Part shown: positions 47,648-60,400 of the stretch, in pieces
Layout: the number at the start of each line of letters is the position of its first letter
Position numbering within the stretch: position 1 is the first letter of the stretch
NCBI GenBank assembly: GCA_009746045.1
Contig: RPFO01000885.1
Coordinates: 62,001 to 126,000 of the forward strand
Length of the DNA: 64,000 bases
DNA from: Mesostigma viride
Taxonomy: Eukaryota; Streptophyta; Mesostigmatophyceae; Mesostigmatales; Mesostigmataceae
Direction: 5' to 3'
The notes under the pieces: model-generated
The model's input: only the letters and a program-made list of their open reading frames with translations
Told to the model about the DNA's origin: nothing
The model's database searches: none
Made by a program: the position numbers and the translations under genes

Positions 47648-49368
47648 TGTGTGCGAGTTGGGTGGGTGGGTGGAAGGGGTGGGGTGGGCGGGGGGGGGGG
47701 GGGGGAAGACTACGCCTCAAAGAGATGTGGGAAGCTAAGGGACATGGGACAAACAGGGCGACAATAGGAGGGGTTGAGGGTTAAAAGCAAACAGAATGCA
47801 CGAGCGGGGCGCAAATAAAACAGTGAGTAATGCCAGCGGCAGAAACATCGAAGATTTCTTTCAAACTAGCAGGCAGCTTAAACCTCCAGCACGTCTTCTG
47901 CAAAACAAGACAAGCCATTAATTAATTAATTAATTAAACCCGTGCTCCCGTTGGGGAGTCACGGAGCATTAACCCCGATGGATGGATGGATGGGTACACG
48001 CAATCCTACCGGTCTAATCTGTCTACAAAAACAAGCCAACTCTATCTATGGTGCCCTCTACCCTAGGGGTCTTGTCTAGCATGCTTCCCGTGTTTGCAAA
48101 CACGTGGGCGCTTCCCCACGGGAGGGGGGTCGTTGTCCTCGATGACCTGGGCCTACTTGGCCTTGTCCATCATCTTGTTCCAAATCACGCAGAGGCCTAG
48201 GCCCCCCATGTCCTCTACTAGCTGTTCTTTGAAAGTGCGGGCCTTGCGACGGTCTAGCATTGCTGGGCCCGGCCCACGTCAAGAGGTGCCGGCCAGGCTG
48301 AGCTGGTCGCAGCCCTGCGGGGGGGCCACGTCATGTGTCTACCTGGTAGACAGGCCATGGCCCGCATTAGACATCCCCTTGGCGCCAACCAAGCAATGGT
48401 GGGCTGCCAAAACACTCTGCCAAAACACAACAAATCAAAACCTACCTACGCCAGGCCCGGCCGCCTAGCCACAGCTCAGTTTAGGTAAAGGCTTCCATCT
48501 AAGAGCACCTTTGCCATCCAGGCTATCAAAACATTGCACAAACTCTTTTACCTAAATGATGACTAAGACACAAGCATGGAACTCGCCCCCTCACCTTGCC
48601 GTCAGTGAGGAATCCCGGGTAGAGGCCAGCCGATGAGTCCGTCATGGGTGCCATCACCGACATGACCTGTGGGCCGCTGGCCATGCCCCCTGGTGCGGCC
48701 GTGATGGTAACGGGTCCCCCCACAGGGGGGGGGATGGGCGCCATGTACTGGTGGTAGTAGTGCATGCCCGCCGCATACGGGTAATACGGGTTGCCCAGCT
48801 GCTCCTCCTCGCTAATGCTGGCGGCCCCCGGCATGAGAGTGGCCGCTGCCGGCAGATGCGCCGCAAGTGGCATGCTGGGGGCCATATGCGCGACACCCGC
48901 GCCACCGTGGGATCCCGCGGGAGCGTAGCCCCCCTGGGGGCCCCCTGCGTGAAGCCCTCCCACAAGCCCGCTGTGCGCGCCCTGGGACGCGCCCCCGCGG
49001 TGATGCCCGTGGCCCATGTGCGGCTGCGGCTGCGCATGCAGGGACCCACCCAGCTCCTGGGGCTCGGGCACCTCGTGGGGCTGCGGCAGCTGTGCCTGCG
49101 TGTGCAGGTGCATTGGCTGCCCCTGCGGCGGCCCCTGCATGGGCACCTGCTGCTGCTGCTGCTGCTGCTGCGGCTGCAGCGGCTGCTGCTGCTGCGGCGG
49201 CTGCTGCTGCTGCTGCTGCTGCTGCGAGGGCTGCGCCTGGCCCTGCCCCTGCTGCGGCCCCTGGCGCTGGCGCTGGTGGCGGGACGCCCTTGGCTGCCGC
49301 TGCTGCTGGCCCTGCCCTTGCTGCTGCTGCCCCTGCTGCTGCTGTTGCTGTTGTTGCTGTTGTTGTTG

Positions 49369-49431
<63 letters not shown>

Positions 49432-49432
49432 G

Positions 49433-49465
<33 letters not shown>

Positions 49466-52243
49466 GGCTGGGATGGCAACTGCTGCGGCGCTCGCTGCTG
49501 CTGCTGCTGCAGTGGCTGCTGTGGAGCCTGTTGCTGGTGCGGCGGCGGCGACATCTGCGGCTGCGGCGGCTGCGCCATCATGGCGGCGGCAGGCATGTGC
49601 ACCTTTCCGCGCAGGGCGTCCTGTGACAAGTCGTGGGGATGTAGAAGTCCCATGTCCTGGTGAGGTCAGGCATTACAGCCGAGGGGGAGGAGGCATGGCA
49701 ACACGCAAGGGGGAAAGTAGCGACCAGCAGCAAGGGGGGGAGGTACGTGAGGGAAGAGGCCATGTAGATAAGAGCATACGCCAGAAAATGGGTGGGGGAG
49801 ACGGGGGGGACAAGGTTTGTGCATGCCCGGCTTAGAAACTTCCACCAGCACTTATCTCCGCACACCCCGTACCCTTCCCCCCCCCCCCCCCCCCCCCCCC
49901 CCCCGAGCAACGGACGAAAAGAGGGCAGACACGCCAAATCATCTTTTGAAAAGTCTTCTTACAGCACAGGCGCCACACATGAGCCGGCAACAAGGGTTCC
50001 TGGGGGGCAAGCCCTGCCCCAGCACGACAGACTGGCATAAGATAACCACCCGCGGTACCCATGGTGGCTCCATTTCCAGAAGACCTCCCAGCAGCGGCGG
50101 CAGAACCACGACTATGCCGACAAAGCGGCTGTCTCAACAAGCTTTTGGCGTCGGTGCTGACCTGGTGTGGAGGCATGGGGCCGCCAAACGTGAACTCCTG
50201 CCCTCCTGGCACCTGCCCCGTCATCGCGTGCGAGTCAGCGCCCAGTGGCATGGCGGGCACCGGCACGGGCGCAGGCCCCTTCATGCCCAGCACAGGCACC
50301 ATGGAGGCAAAGGCGGATGACAGCATCTGGTCCAGGCACTCTGCCAGCCGCTTGTCTGTGAGGGGTACAAGGGACAGGAAGGGGGGGTGGAGCAAGGAAG
50401 ACGTGATGAGAAAGTGATGGCTGCAGATGAGGGTCTGACCTGAGCGGGAATCCGCATGGAGTAAGGACTTGACCCCCAAAACGGGACGCTGCTTAATAAT
50501 AAAGGACATAACTACACACGGACGGAGGACAAACACCCCAAACCCCCAGACCCCCCCCCTTCCACCTCACCTCCCCCGCCCCCCCCCCCCCCCCAAAAAA
50601 AAACTCCCCCCCCGCCTTACACCCACAGTCAACCCCCGCCCCCCCCACCCACCCACCCCACCCACCCACCCCCCCCACCCACCCACCCCACCCCCCCCCA
50701 CCCACCCACAACCTGCGACCCCCCACCCTCACCCCTCCCCACCCCCCACCCCCATACCCAGAACAGCGTGGACAGGCAGAATTGCTTCTAAAGGTAATGT
50801 AAAAAAGAGACGGATATCTAATGTCCAAACAGAGCACAGTTACTCTTCCCCACACACATTCATCTCCCCCCCCCAAGAACCCTGGATATGTAACCAAGAT
50901 CAATAGCCTTTGGCATGGCCCCAAGAAACCCAGATAAATAGCCTTTAGCATGACCCCGAGAAAAATAGCAAGGCCTCCAGATACCAAGAAAAATAGCATG
51001 GCCGTGAGGATCAAGATGAATAACATGGCCTCAAGAACCAAGATAAATGGCCTTTGGCATGGCCTTTCGAAGCCTCACGACCAATGGCTACTCCGGAGGT
51101 TGCATGTGCACACTGGTTTAGGTCCAGAACATGCACATGCAAGCAAGCTGACCTGCGCTGCTTTCTTGCAAGCAAAACAACCCGGTTCGACACCCGGTTC
51201 AACACCCCGTTTGACACCCCGTTCGACACCCGGTTGGACACCCGGTTTGACACCCGGTTTGACACCCGGTTTGACACCCGGTTCGTTGAACAGCGCTTCC
51301 GCTGCAAAATAAATGTATAGCAGGCAAAGGGTCGCCTTGGCGGTGACACACACGAGCTACTGGCCCTAAAAGGCTATCCAGTCGACTTGTTTTCCTTACA
51401 TGTCGTCACCCGGTCCTCCAGTAGCACCGTGTCATCAAGCGCGAACATGAAATTCCGGGCATGCGCCAGGCACTTGTCCAACGCAGCCTTGTGGCTCATG
51501 GCGTCGTCCATGAAAGGGCGTGAAGTCAGGAGCCGCCCGAAGGCAGCAATGTTGTCCAGATCAACCTCCGTGAGCGGTGACGTGATCGGCATGATGTTGG
51601 CATCGTGCGCATACTCATAGGACAGGCAGGCATTCCGCTCCATCTGCTGGCTCCACGCAGTCTGGCCGGGCTGCTGGACGTCGAAATGCCTGGCGAAGTA
51701 CATCAGTTTCAGCACTGCCTCCACCCTCTCCTGCGTGCCTGCAGCATTCTTCGCAGCTTCATCTGCCTTCTGCCTCTCTCGCTCGGCATCCGCAGTAGCA
51801 GCTGACGTCTTATTGCGCTCTTCTGCAATCTCGGCGGACAGCTCGCTCTCCCTCTCTTCCAATTTCTTCTTGTTCTCCGCCTCCAGGCGTTCAGTCGCCT
51901 CCGCGATGCTAGATGCAGCGCCAGCAGCGATTTTCTCTGCCAGCTCCTCGGCTACAGCATTCTCCAACGGATCTTTCAACTTTTCCAACTCCTCAATGGC
52001 TGCCTCCACTCCCGCCTTCGACCTCAGGAGCTCCTCCTGCTCCTTTGTGAGCGCTTTGCCTTCCTGCTGCGACTTCTCCGTCCGCTTAACCTTTTCCAAC
52101 TTCTTGCGCAGTGCACGCAGCCTCTTACTAATCAGTGACATTACGGGGGGCTCCTTAGCTATGCTATCCGGCATCGCATCTTCCCCAGCAGAGCCTTCCT
52201 CCTTTCCAGGAGGGGGCTTCCGCTCGGCCTTTTTCTTTTCCAT
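46802..52243 (-). CDS. Caprin-like RGG/polyQ RNA-binding protein, 4 exons
   Basis: Exons 52243-51400 (844 nt), 50355-50162 (194), 49656-48595 (1062) and 47404-46802 (603) join in phase to 900 codons plus TAG. The ATG at 52243 has a perfect GCCGCCATGG context. Residues about 45-190 form a Lys/Glu-rich coiled coil with KRLRALRKKLEKV and KEQEELLRSK, the signature of plant Caprin-like glycine-rich proteins. Residues about 195-290 (YFARHFDVQ, GRLLTSRPFMDDAMSHKAAL) fit a Caprin-type dimerisation domain. Exon 3 carries a Gln tract of more than 100 residues with few breaks, then Pro/Gly/His-rich low complexity. Exon 4 is RGG-rich (RGGRGGGGHRGRGGGGRGG). Caprins bind mRNA and G3BP-type partners in cytoplasmic granules; that role is inferred. 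It is far longer than land-plant relatives because of the polyQ and low-complexity insert. Confidence 0.88.
47585..47706. repeat. (GT)n and poly-G tracts in Caprin-like intron 3
   Basis: About 34 GT units (47585-47652), then a G-rich stretch with an uninterrupted run near 47690-47705, inside the intron between 48594 and 47405. Confidence 0.95.
47919..48347 (-). mobile_element. LINE family A copy A3 in Caprin-like intron 3
   Basis: A 429-bp 3' fragment in the same orientation as the host gene. It is flanked by AGACAAGCCAT (47908-47918) and AGACAGGCCAT (48348-48358), an 11-bp duplication with one change. It keeps the 3' UTR with only four ATGG units (47977-47992), the segment GGGGAGTCACGGAGCATTA and a (TTAA)n tail. 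Confidence 0.9.
49145..49550 (-). repeat. CAG/CAA repeat encoding polyglutamine
   Basis: In-frame (CAG)n with CAA interruptions on the minus strand. The longest pure CAG stretch is about 16-17 triplets (about 49377-49427 in plus coordinates, read CTG), next to a CAA-rich part. It is coding, in exon 3 of the Caprin-like gene. Confidence 0.95.
49878..50760. repeat. Poly-C and CCCACC tracts in Caprin-like introns 1 and 2
   Basis: A run of 20 or more C at 49879-49904 (intron 2), and C-rich CCCACCCA repeats at about 50560-50755 (intron 1), flanking the 194-nt exon 2. On the transcribed sense strand these are G-rich. Confidence 0.9.
51182..51285. repeat. 12-bp minisatellite in Caprin-like intron 1
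   Basis: Eight and a half copies of CCGGTTTGACAC with single-base variants, contiguous and without spacers, about 115 bp after the exon 1 donor on the minus strand. Confidence 0.95.
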
Positions 52244-52977
52244 GGCGGCCGCACCGAACAGAACCACACTGGTCAGTGGTCACACCTGCATGTTCACGTT
52301 GCACGAGCTTTTCAGGAGCGTCGTGCTGGAGACCAGCTCAGTTCCCGCGCCGCACGTACCGATAACGAACCGGTTCCAGCCCGGTTGGATGCCATGCATG
52401 CGGGGCGAATGCGGGCGTTGGGCACGGTATCGTGGCTCTCCCGCCGAGCCCTTTTATAATCTTCTCGTATCTTGAGATTTTTCCGGAAGACTAAACGGTT
52501 TCCTGGCGGTTGTCACCTATTGTCACGCGCACTCAGCAGTCAGCACTCATCAGCAGGCTTGCGGCATTGCACCGTCGGCCTGTCGGGCTGTCCGATGACA
52601 GCCGATGACTCATGACGGACGAGGCCTTGATTGCCTTCTGCGAGCGCCGACTGCCATAATTATGTACCGCTAGCCATGTACCCCATGTACCTCTAGAGCA
52701 GTCCTAGAGAGCAGTGATTTGTGCCGAGTGCCGAGTCTGCGGACACGCCTCTGAAACGGCATGGCATGGCTCGGCTGTCACGGCATGCAGATATGCACCC
52801 AGCAGGCCAGGACGGCATGGCATCCACCCCAGGTTCTAAACTTACATTCCTCCAGGTTCCTGATTCCGCGCCAAAATTTGTCATTACCAACGGGTGCTGA
52901 TTGATGAAATTGGACCATGAAGAAAGCGAAGGGAACCCCCGTCAATCGTCAATCCGTCAGGCCCCGGATCGCGAGTC
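52244..52977. promoter_or_regulatory. Presumed promoter region of the Caprin-like gene
   Basis: Upstream flank of a minus-strand gene whose start codon is at 52243. No TATA box in an obvious position and no recognised element. The ORF at 52693-52890 is not convincing. Confidence 0.35.
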
Positions 52978-53220
52978 TTATAACTTACATAAGAACCAAC
53001 GCTTACTTGTTGCATTAAAGACAGTTTCGGTCGGGGAAACGGGTGCTAAGTCAACAATACTTTGCTGAGACAGCCCAGCAAGCTGTCGCTTGATTTCCAC
53101 CTGCATCAGCTCCGACTCTGCCGGCTTGCTATGTCTGTTGAGGACCACTGCAACTGTTACATCTTTATGAAAACGACAGTGGCGCCGGCGCTGTACCGCT
53201 TCACTTAATTGCGCAGACAT
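52978..53220 (-). CDS. Small ORF or first exon, unknown protein
   Basis: 80 codons from ATG 53220 (MSAQLSEAVQRRRHCRFHKD start, VEIKRQLAGLSQQSIVDLAP) with normal protein composition. A GTAAGC consensus donor near the end (after VFNAT) suggests it is the first exon of a spliced gene, but no downstream exon was found before the Caprin-like start. I do not recognise the family. Confidence 0.35.
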   Translation of the reverse strand: MSAQLSEAVQRRRHCRFHKDVTVAVVLNRHSKPAESELMQVEIKRQLAGLSQQSIVDLAPVSPTETVFNATSKRWFLCKL

Positions 53221-53252
53221 TTGGGCATGTCACTGAAGGCCTTCTCGTACCA

Positions 53253-54090
53253 TTGCTGTATGCGCCACTTAGTAGTAAAATTACCAGTTTACGGGTAAAC
53301 TACTCGGCCACCGTATCTCACAGTCTTGTAAGTGTTGAATATCTCTCGACCTACCTTGCATTGCTACCTTGCGACATTGTAAGCCTTTCTTTTTGCCCGC
53401 CTTTTGTCTCAGGACAGTGCTTTCTTCGATTTCGGTGTGAAATTCAATATCTTATGGTCTTTGTCAGCAGTGTGGATGTCCGTGTGATTGCCAAATTTGG
53501 CAACCTGTTTTCTTTTGGAGGCAATCTACCTGGCCAAGCAAGTGCTTTTCTGTGTAATGCCCTCCATGCACATTTGTAGAACGCATTTTGGTCTCCCCTG
53601 TCACGCGACTTCCAGCCAACGTCAGATCCCAAAAGTGGCGCTGCAGACTGCGACGTAACAGGACGGAACAGGGTGTACGCTCGTTGGCGACCTTGGTCGC
53701 TTGCTTGTGCGACTTCCACCCCATACCTAATCCTGTCGGGTGGGACAGCTGGTGCTGACGTAGTCCACCCTCTTGCCTGTGGTGGCCAGTTGCTAGCTGT
53801 TGGACGTGCGCCCGCCACGTATGCCGCGCTGCACTGCCAGGACTTGCCAGGATAGTGCGTTTGGCATGAGATCTGGCAACTGCAGTTCAATGAATACTCT
53901 GAACCTGGCATCTCAGCTCGGCATGATGTGCTTGGCGATTTCCGGCTGCTGTTTAGCTCGGCGTGTCCAATCTGGATCCCCCAGTGGTTAGGAAACCATG
54001 CTCCTGGTGCTTCTGTTTGGCGCGATCCACCAGGACTTGAGACACAGATCTGCCCATCGTCTCTTGTTCACACATAGCTGTTGTCTCCAA
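53253..54090. other. Uncertain region with overlapping ORFs
   Basis: ORFs on both strands (for example 53253-53579 plus, 53444-53911 minus) lack recognised motifs. The minus-strand part near 53600-53740 (GWKSHKQATKVANER) could be exon-like. No call is made. Confidence 0.3.
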
Positions 54091-54099
54091 CTATAGCTC

Positions 54100-56010
54100 A
54101 CTAGTGGAGCGGCCTTCTCGTTGACGGGTTGGTCACCGACAAGTGCCCATCAAAGCCTTCCAACGGGACTCTCTGGTCCGAGCAAAAGGGCCATTGTTCG
54201 CATCCGAGATTTTTTTCCTTTTCTCGTTTATTGGAAGTTAGTGTAAGGGGGTTGGCTTGCGATAATGTTGTCACCCTGGAGCAGGTGATGGCCATCCCTG
54301 GGGTCGGCGCCCAGGTGATGTTGTCGCTCACCATGCCCGAACGTGCCGCACTTTCCTATCCGCGGTCGACGAATCACTTCTCAACCTGGCCAGCCGAGCT
54401 GTTCGGGGATGATGTGGCCCCCATGGGCTGCCGGCCAGGACAGCCCTGTAGTGCCTGGCTGTCATGGCTGCTGCATGTCCAAGTGCCCCCACCTGGAGGT
54501 TATCAGTGTGTCATCGTGGGCAGATCGAGGGGAACCCAGGCAGGGGGGTGACAGCCTCACCCTCAACTGGCCGTGGGCACGGGACAAGAGCATCCTGCCC
54601 GGCGTGCTGTCCATGTAGGGCAGCACCCACAGGTACCAGGGGCTGAAATACCTGAACGTTCGTGGCTGAATGCATGGACGTGACGGACGCGGGCATCGTG
54701 GCCCTCGCTCGCTCGTGCCGCGGCCTGGAAATACTGGAGGGGTCGCGTTGTTGGGTCCACCCGTTGTTGGGTCCACGACGCAAGCGTGTGCGCGGTCGTG
54801 GAACATGTGCCGTGGCCTGTGCCAGCTTCTCACTAGCATCCGCCAGATCCCGGACGCGAGCCTTGTGGCGGTGGGCCAGCAGTGCCGTATGCAGGAGGCG
54901 CTAGAGCTACACGGACGTCACCGAAGGAACGGACGTCGGGTTGACCGCGGCGGCGTGCAACTGCCCGCGCCTGCGCCGCCTGGTGGCCCCCCCTTACTTG
55001 ACAGGTGCCAGGCACCGGGATATAGCCCAGGTGGCGGAGCACTGCACATGGTCAGCTGGAGCAATTGGCATTCGCGATCTGCTACCGTGTCACGGATGCG
55101 GGCATAAAGTGGGTCGCGGCAGGGTGCCAGGTGTGCTATCCTGGTTGGACTGTCATCGACTGCTGCGACGGTGTACGTCACCGATGAGAGCAGTATCCAT
55201 CTGGCGGGAAACTGCACGGGCCTACGGAAGCTTTTTGTGCGAGCCACCCAAGTCAAAGATGCGGGCGTGGTGGCGGTCGCTAGAAGTTGCCCGGGACTAC
55301 GGTCCCTGAACGTGAGCAAATGCAGCAAGGTCACGAGTGATGGGATCAAGGCGGTGGCGCCGCACTGCCTGAAGCTGGAGCGCCTATCCATTGCGGAGTG
55401 CCGATCTGTGGGCGATGCTGGCATCTGTGCGGTCGCACAGTGTTGCCCAGAATTGCTCCCGAGGGCTGTCTATCGACCGAACCGGCATCACGAATGCCAG
55501 TACAAGGGCCCGCTGCGCCTACTGCCGGCGTGAGCTGAGGTCGCTGACCGTTGGCGCATGCTCTCATTACAGATGGCATTCAATGGGGGCGCTCGCGCAG
55601 GGTTGACCCCAGCTGGAACAGTTGGACATCAGCCATGCGCCCGCCGTGAATTCGAAAGTGTTGGCTGTGGTCAGCCGGCACTGCAAGCAGCTACGGGGTA
55701 TACTTGAGGCCGACACAGAGCTCTCGGAGAAAACTATCACAAATCATGTGGAGGGAATCGGGCGTTCGCTCGAGGTTCTCGATCGACCTGACTTGTTGTG
55801 AGGCAACCGATGACACGTTGGAGCTGATCGCGCGCTGCTGCCCGCGTTTGCGACAGCTCGTGCTAATCGAGTGCTACGTGACCGACTGGGGGGGCGGGCG
55901 CATCGCGCGGGCGTGCACGCAAGCAGCTGCAGTATATCTGGATCTGCGTGACTGCGATGATGTGACAGATCGAAGCCGGCTTCGAGTTGGTGGACATGCG
56001 CCGCTGTGAG
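54100..56010 (+). pseudogene. LRR protein (F-box/AMN1-type) pseudogene
   Basis: Cys-containing leucine-rich repeats of the FBXL/AMN1 type recur in different frames: VTDAGIVALARSCRGLEILE (54680), IPDASLVAVGQQCR (54844), AAACNCPRLRRLV (54944), VTDESSIHLAGNCTGLRKL (55174), KDAGVVAVARSCPGLRSLNV (55255), VTSDGIKAVAPHCLKLERL (55330), VGDAGICAVAQCCPEL (55408) and ATDDTLELIARCCPRLRQL (55801). Frame changes occur at least five times, so no continuous protein is possible without splicing at every break. LRRs of this type usually form the substrate-binding part of SCF ubiquitin ligases. The neighbouring intact genes argue against simple sequencing error. Confidence 0.78.
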
Positions 56011-56267
56011 GTCCGGTGGGATGGCGATGAAGGAAATGAGGATGAGGGACGATGATAGATCCTCAACCCTAGACGGTGGGGCCGGAAACAGGTTGCTTGA
56101 TCAGGGCGTGTGTTTCGAGCCTAACTGACGTACCGGGAGTGTGTAGTGGTGAGCACCATTGCTGCGATCGCTCTCTCACCATTAATACGAGAAAATATGT
56201 AGGTATGTCGTTCGCGTGGCCAGTCAGGGTCCTGGCGTAGACCTGGCAGTCTGGACAAACGCGGATA

Positions 56268-57000
56268 CGATAACAGCAGGCTTTAGCTACCATGGTCCGG
56301 ATTCTCCAGATTTCTGGCTAGCGCTGGTTGTCTCATTAGTGTAAGTATACATTCTTAGTGAGTTAGTGTATCTCTTGTTAGCGTTGGCTTTGTTTATTTT
56401 TTCGTGGGACTGCCTTTACTCTGCTGTAAGTCATTATATTTTTTACCGACACTAGTTACCGTGCTTGACTACGACGGGCAGGGTTGCCACCTGCTCATCG
56501 ATGTCTCCGTGGCTCGGCCGCAGTCCGGTCGCCACATCCTCCGGGCGGCTGTGGATGCTGGCGCTGCTGCCGCTGTGGCTGCCGCGCGACAAGTTTGCCT
56601 CCTACGTACGGCAATTTGGGGCCCCACCGGGTCATCCCCTTCGTCCTTGACCTGAGTTCGGGGCCCTGGGCCCCAATTAAAACAGCGGAGTTTTTCCACG
56701 AGTGCTGCGGCCAGCGCCGTGAAGACCGCCTCGACCTCGAGGGTCAGACCGCCCCGTGGTCTGCCCGCACGTGGTCCTCGTATTGGCGGCAGCGCCCGTC
56801 ATGTGCACACTCGCCCTCAGTCGTACCGTGGCTGCATATGTGTTATTCCGCCGCACCCGGGCCGACTTTGTCGTGACCCATGCGGTCTAGATCCCTAGAT
56901 CTCAGGCCTGCACATGGTGGGCCGGCAGCGATGTTGCTGCGTGTCGTAGTTTTGTGATGTAGTTAGTTGTACCTTGTGCAGCTGGCGTGATCCTTGGATG
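56268..57000 (+). pseudogene. Retroelement remnant with repeat Y and RT C-terminal domain
   Basis: Repeat Y (56268-56330) is followed by broken coding sequence: CHLLIDVSVARPQSGRHILR (56480), AAVDAGAAAAVAAARQ (56547), YGNLGPHRVIPFVLDLSSG (56604) and AEFFHECC. The DVSVxxP...AGxAAxxAxxxK...PxVLxxxG arrangement is the domain often found after reverse transcriptase in algal and animal non-LTR elements. Frames shift at least twice. Confidence 0.6.
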
Positions 57001-57132
57001 TCCGTATCAGATTCGTATCAATTTCTTCAGGGTTATTCTTCTTTTCCGGGTTTTCCTTATGTTGAATGCCCCTCTCGTCTCCGTAACTTATCATTATCAA
57101 TGAATATATATTCATGAATAAATCATATTCTG

Positions 57133-57240
57133 ATCAGACACTCCGCAAAGGTGAAAACCTTTGCGTTCAGTGCCAGGCCGCGGAAAACGCGGAAAACGCG
57201 ATCTGCAAATGAATCCGACCGGAATCGAACTGGGGACATC
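57133..57240 (-). repeat. Dispersed repeat X, inverted copy
   Basis: The reverse complement of the 35015-35125 block: CACTCCGCAAAGGTGAAAAC, then GCGTTCAGTGCC, GCGATCTGCAAATGAATCC and CGGAATCGAACTGGGG. Confidence 0.75.
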
Positions 57241-57483
57241 ATACTGGGAACATCACTGGGGAAATCATATGTACATAATGAACACTTGTGTGGATGTCAT
57301 CAAAACAAGGCGTGGAAGAGCTGGGTCTAGTTTGCGAGAGAAACATGTTGGATGTCTGAGATAGCTAAGTAACTACTTGCGTGTCATGCGCATGGGCCGG
57401 CATGCCACGTCCGGAGTACTGAGCTCGCGATAGCTAGCCAGGCGCCATAGTATAAATTTTAGCTCGTACGCATATGTACTTAA

Positions 57484-60400
57484 GGGGAGGTGGCACCCCA
57501 AAAACCTTAAAAATTGAACTATGGTAATAACACTTGAAATTCATTTGCACAATGCTGAAATATGATTGCGGGCACTAAATAACATCTCTTGTGAGTTGTC
57601 CATGCACTTGTTGGGGGTACTACCCCCAAGTATACGCCAATATTGCGCTATAAATAGAAAAAGACGCTAATTAGGGCTGGGTATGCCCCAGCCAATGCAC
57701 ACATTTGTTGGCAACCAAAAATCAACCATTTGTCTACAGTTCCCTGAGTGTGTAGCTTGCTGAGCTATTTACATCATGGAAATGGCAAAACCTTGAACAG
57801 TTATTAATTTTCCCGCAAAACAGGTCTTTTTTTACCGGACATTGGGAATAAACATATCATAAACACTTCAGATAAGGCCACAAAATCAAGCGAAAATCCG
57901 GCTAACAGGGGGACAGCAGTGGTCCAAGTCCCAGGTCATTCCGACAAGTCTAGCTCAAGTTATAAGGTTTTGCGTGCTAAAACCTGAACATACGCTAAAT
58001 GAGGTTTTTCTGTGTATAAGGCCACCTAGGCATCATGTTTTCCATCCAAGAAGCCAAAAAACATGCCCAACTCGATCACACAACATAAGAAAAGGCTAGG
58101 CACCTCATCTGCCCTCCCCTGCCCTCAGCATGGCCAGCCTTGCCAGCGTGCGCATAGCAACACCATCGCTAGGCATACACGCACCAAGAGAGCATACACT
58201 AAGCTCAGCCCAAGGTTACCATGTAAATTTATGCCAAGAACTCAGCAAGTATACGTGTAAAAACCTTAGAAAGACTGCCCAAGCAATAGAGGCAACTGCA
58301 GCCTGCAAACTTGGCAGCAAATCATACATGTTGTCTGCCAAGCATTCACATCCTATCCAGCTTGCCTTGCTGCACACATAGCAGGGAAGTCTTAATGGTT
58401 ATAGCTCAAGGAAAGCAATGGAAACACCTATCTAATGCAATGCCACTCATGCAGTATGGCCAGCAAAAGAACCACTCTCACCTTCCTTTCCAATAGGGCA
58501 ATTTGCTAAGAAGCTGATGCCAGCTTGTTAGCCTCTAGGCACATGCCGGATGTCGTTCTAAAACAGGCGTGTCAGATCCGGCACATAACAAAGCGTCTGA
58601 GCAAGCTCACGTCCAAAGGATTATGGAAAACAAATGTCAACACATTACCAACAACTTGACATCGGCGCATTTAGCATGCCAGCCACAAACTACACGAAAT
58701 TGTATGAAATAGCTAGGAATCTGACGATGCAACCGAAAGAAATGGAGCGCTTCCTGCAGGGAAACTGCCCGAAAAAAAGGCGAAAGGCCGACGTTAACCC
58801 GTGTTTTTTTAATTAGAACGCGATATATAGCGTTGTAAGCTTTTTTTAGAACGCGTATAGCACCTAAGGAAAATTTTTTTTCATGGTCATGTATATACTT
58901 TCCTGAAAGCCCATAAATCAAAGGATTTTTTGAGCTACTCAGACCTACAAAATGCTTATTCATTAGAGAGATACACTGGTTTGAATACAGGGGGGTCTGA
59001 CCATGACCGCGATTTCTTGACCCTAGGTCACAAGTCATGTGCTTATTCACAAATGGTTCATGAAAAAAATCTGGCTTCTTGCACGAGCTATGGGCAACAT
59101 ATGCAGGCTCTGTGAAACAAAACTCAGGCCCATTGGGCCACTGGAGCTATTTTTCATTAGCATCACAATTACAACGCAGTACAACGCAGTGGGAAAAATG
59201 AGAGCCCTTCACAACATGACGCAACGACATGAGCCCCATAAACGGGGCCATAGTGAGCTTGGAGGGTCAAAACGTTGAAAATAGGTGTTGTATAAGTTAT
59301 ACAGCATCAAACATGCATCAAACATCATGACTGGATGACCTAATATGACTGAATCAGGCAGCCATAGCCAAAGCATCATCCACTTTCACAACGTGTTGAG
59401 CACATGCCTCGTGGGAACGGAGGTGCTGGGTTTTCATTCCATAACGCGTGCAATACTGAAAGAAAGAGGCACGTGTAATGCAAGGCTTGGATAGGTTGAG
59501 TGATCCATGAGCTTACATGCAGGCAAAGATGACGCTGGAATGCATGCTAGCAAATGGTGGCAAGATGCTAACAACACATGATTATACACCATGATTATGG
59601 GCACCTAGCTGGTCTTCTTGCACAATCAACGCAGTATAAACCATCAACATCCAATCCCCACGATATATGCACGGCTTGACGACGTATACAGCACCTAAAT
59701 ACTGCACAACTGCAACCTGCTATGGCTGACATGCAAGCAACGTCGAGTAGGATGGCGGTCTTAGAGAGGCTGGGCAGAGGTCGGTAGAAATAAGTGGAAA
59801 ACTGGCAGAAACTAGGTAGAAACACGATATACTTACGCCTGCAAGCACTATTGAGCCGGTGGCAGAGGCCATTTCCAGGAAAATACAGCATACCGTAGCA
59901 ATAGCCACGGTCACGCCTTACGCTATTTGCAGGCACCATCATGCCCGGCGCTACCCAATACAAGTCTGCACAATTCTCGGTTTAGCCGAGAGTCCGGACG
60001 TTCGGAATGAATAAACATGTGTTAAGAAGTCGAAACACCATGGAAATACCAAGCATGGTGCCGCAGCAGACCCGAGTCTTGACGTAATAATATGTATGCC
60101 GGTTTCCAGGGTTTCCGCATGAAAGTTGGGTGAGAAACTGGAAAAAACTACGTTTCCTTTGCCCCAGTACCTCAACAAACTCGTAGAAACCTAATAATCA
60201 ACCTTTGAACGCATCATCATGGTCGTGCCACCCAACAGCCACTGAAATTCGCGCGAAAACTGGCGAGATCTACCTGCCGCCATCGCCGTCGTCTTCACCT
60301 TCGTCCCGCGAAAATGCCTGATTTCAGTGGTACATATTTGTTTGCAGCTGTCACAAAAAAAATACCAAAAATACCAGGATTTTTTCTTGAATTCTATGAG

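Noticed and set aside
49016-49663. Plus-strand Cys-rich and Leu/Ala-rich ORFs opposite the polyQ exon
   Set aside because: Shadows of CAG triplets; the minus frame joins in phase with conserved Caprin-like exons.
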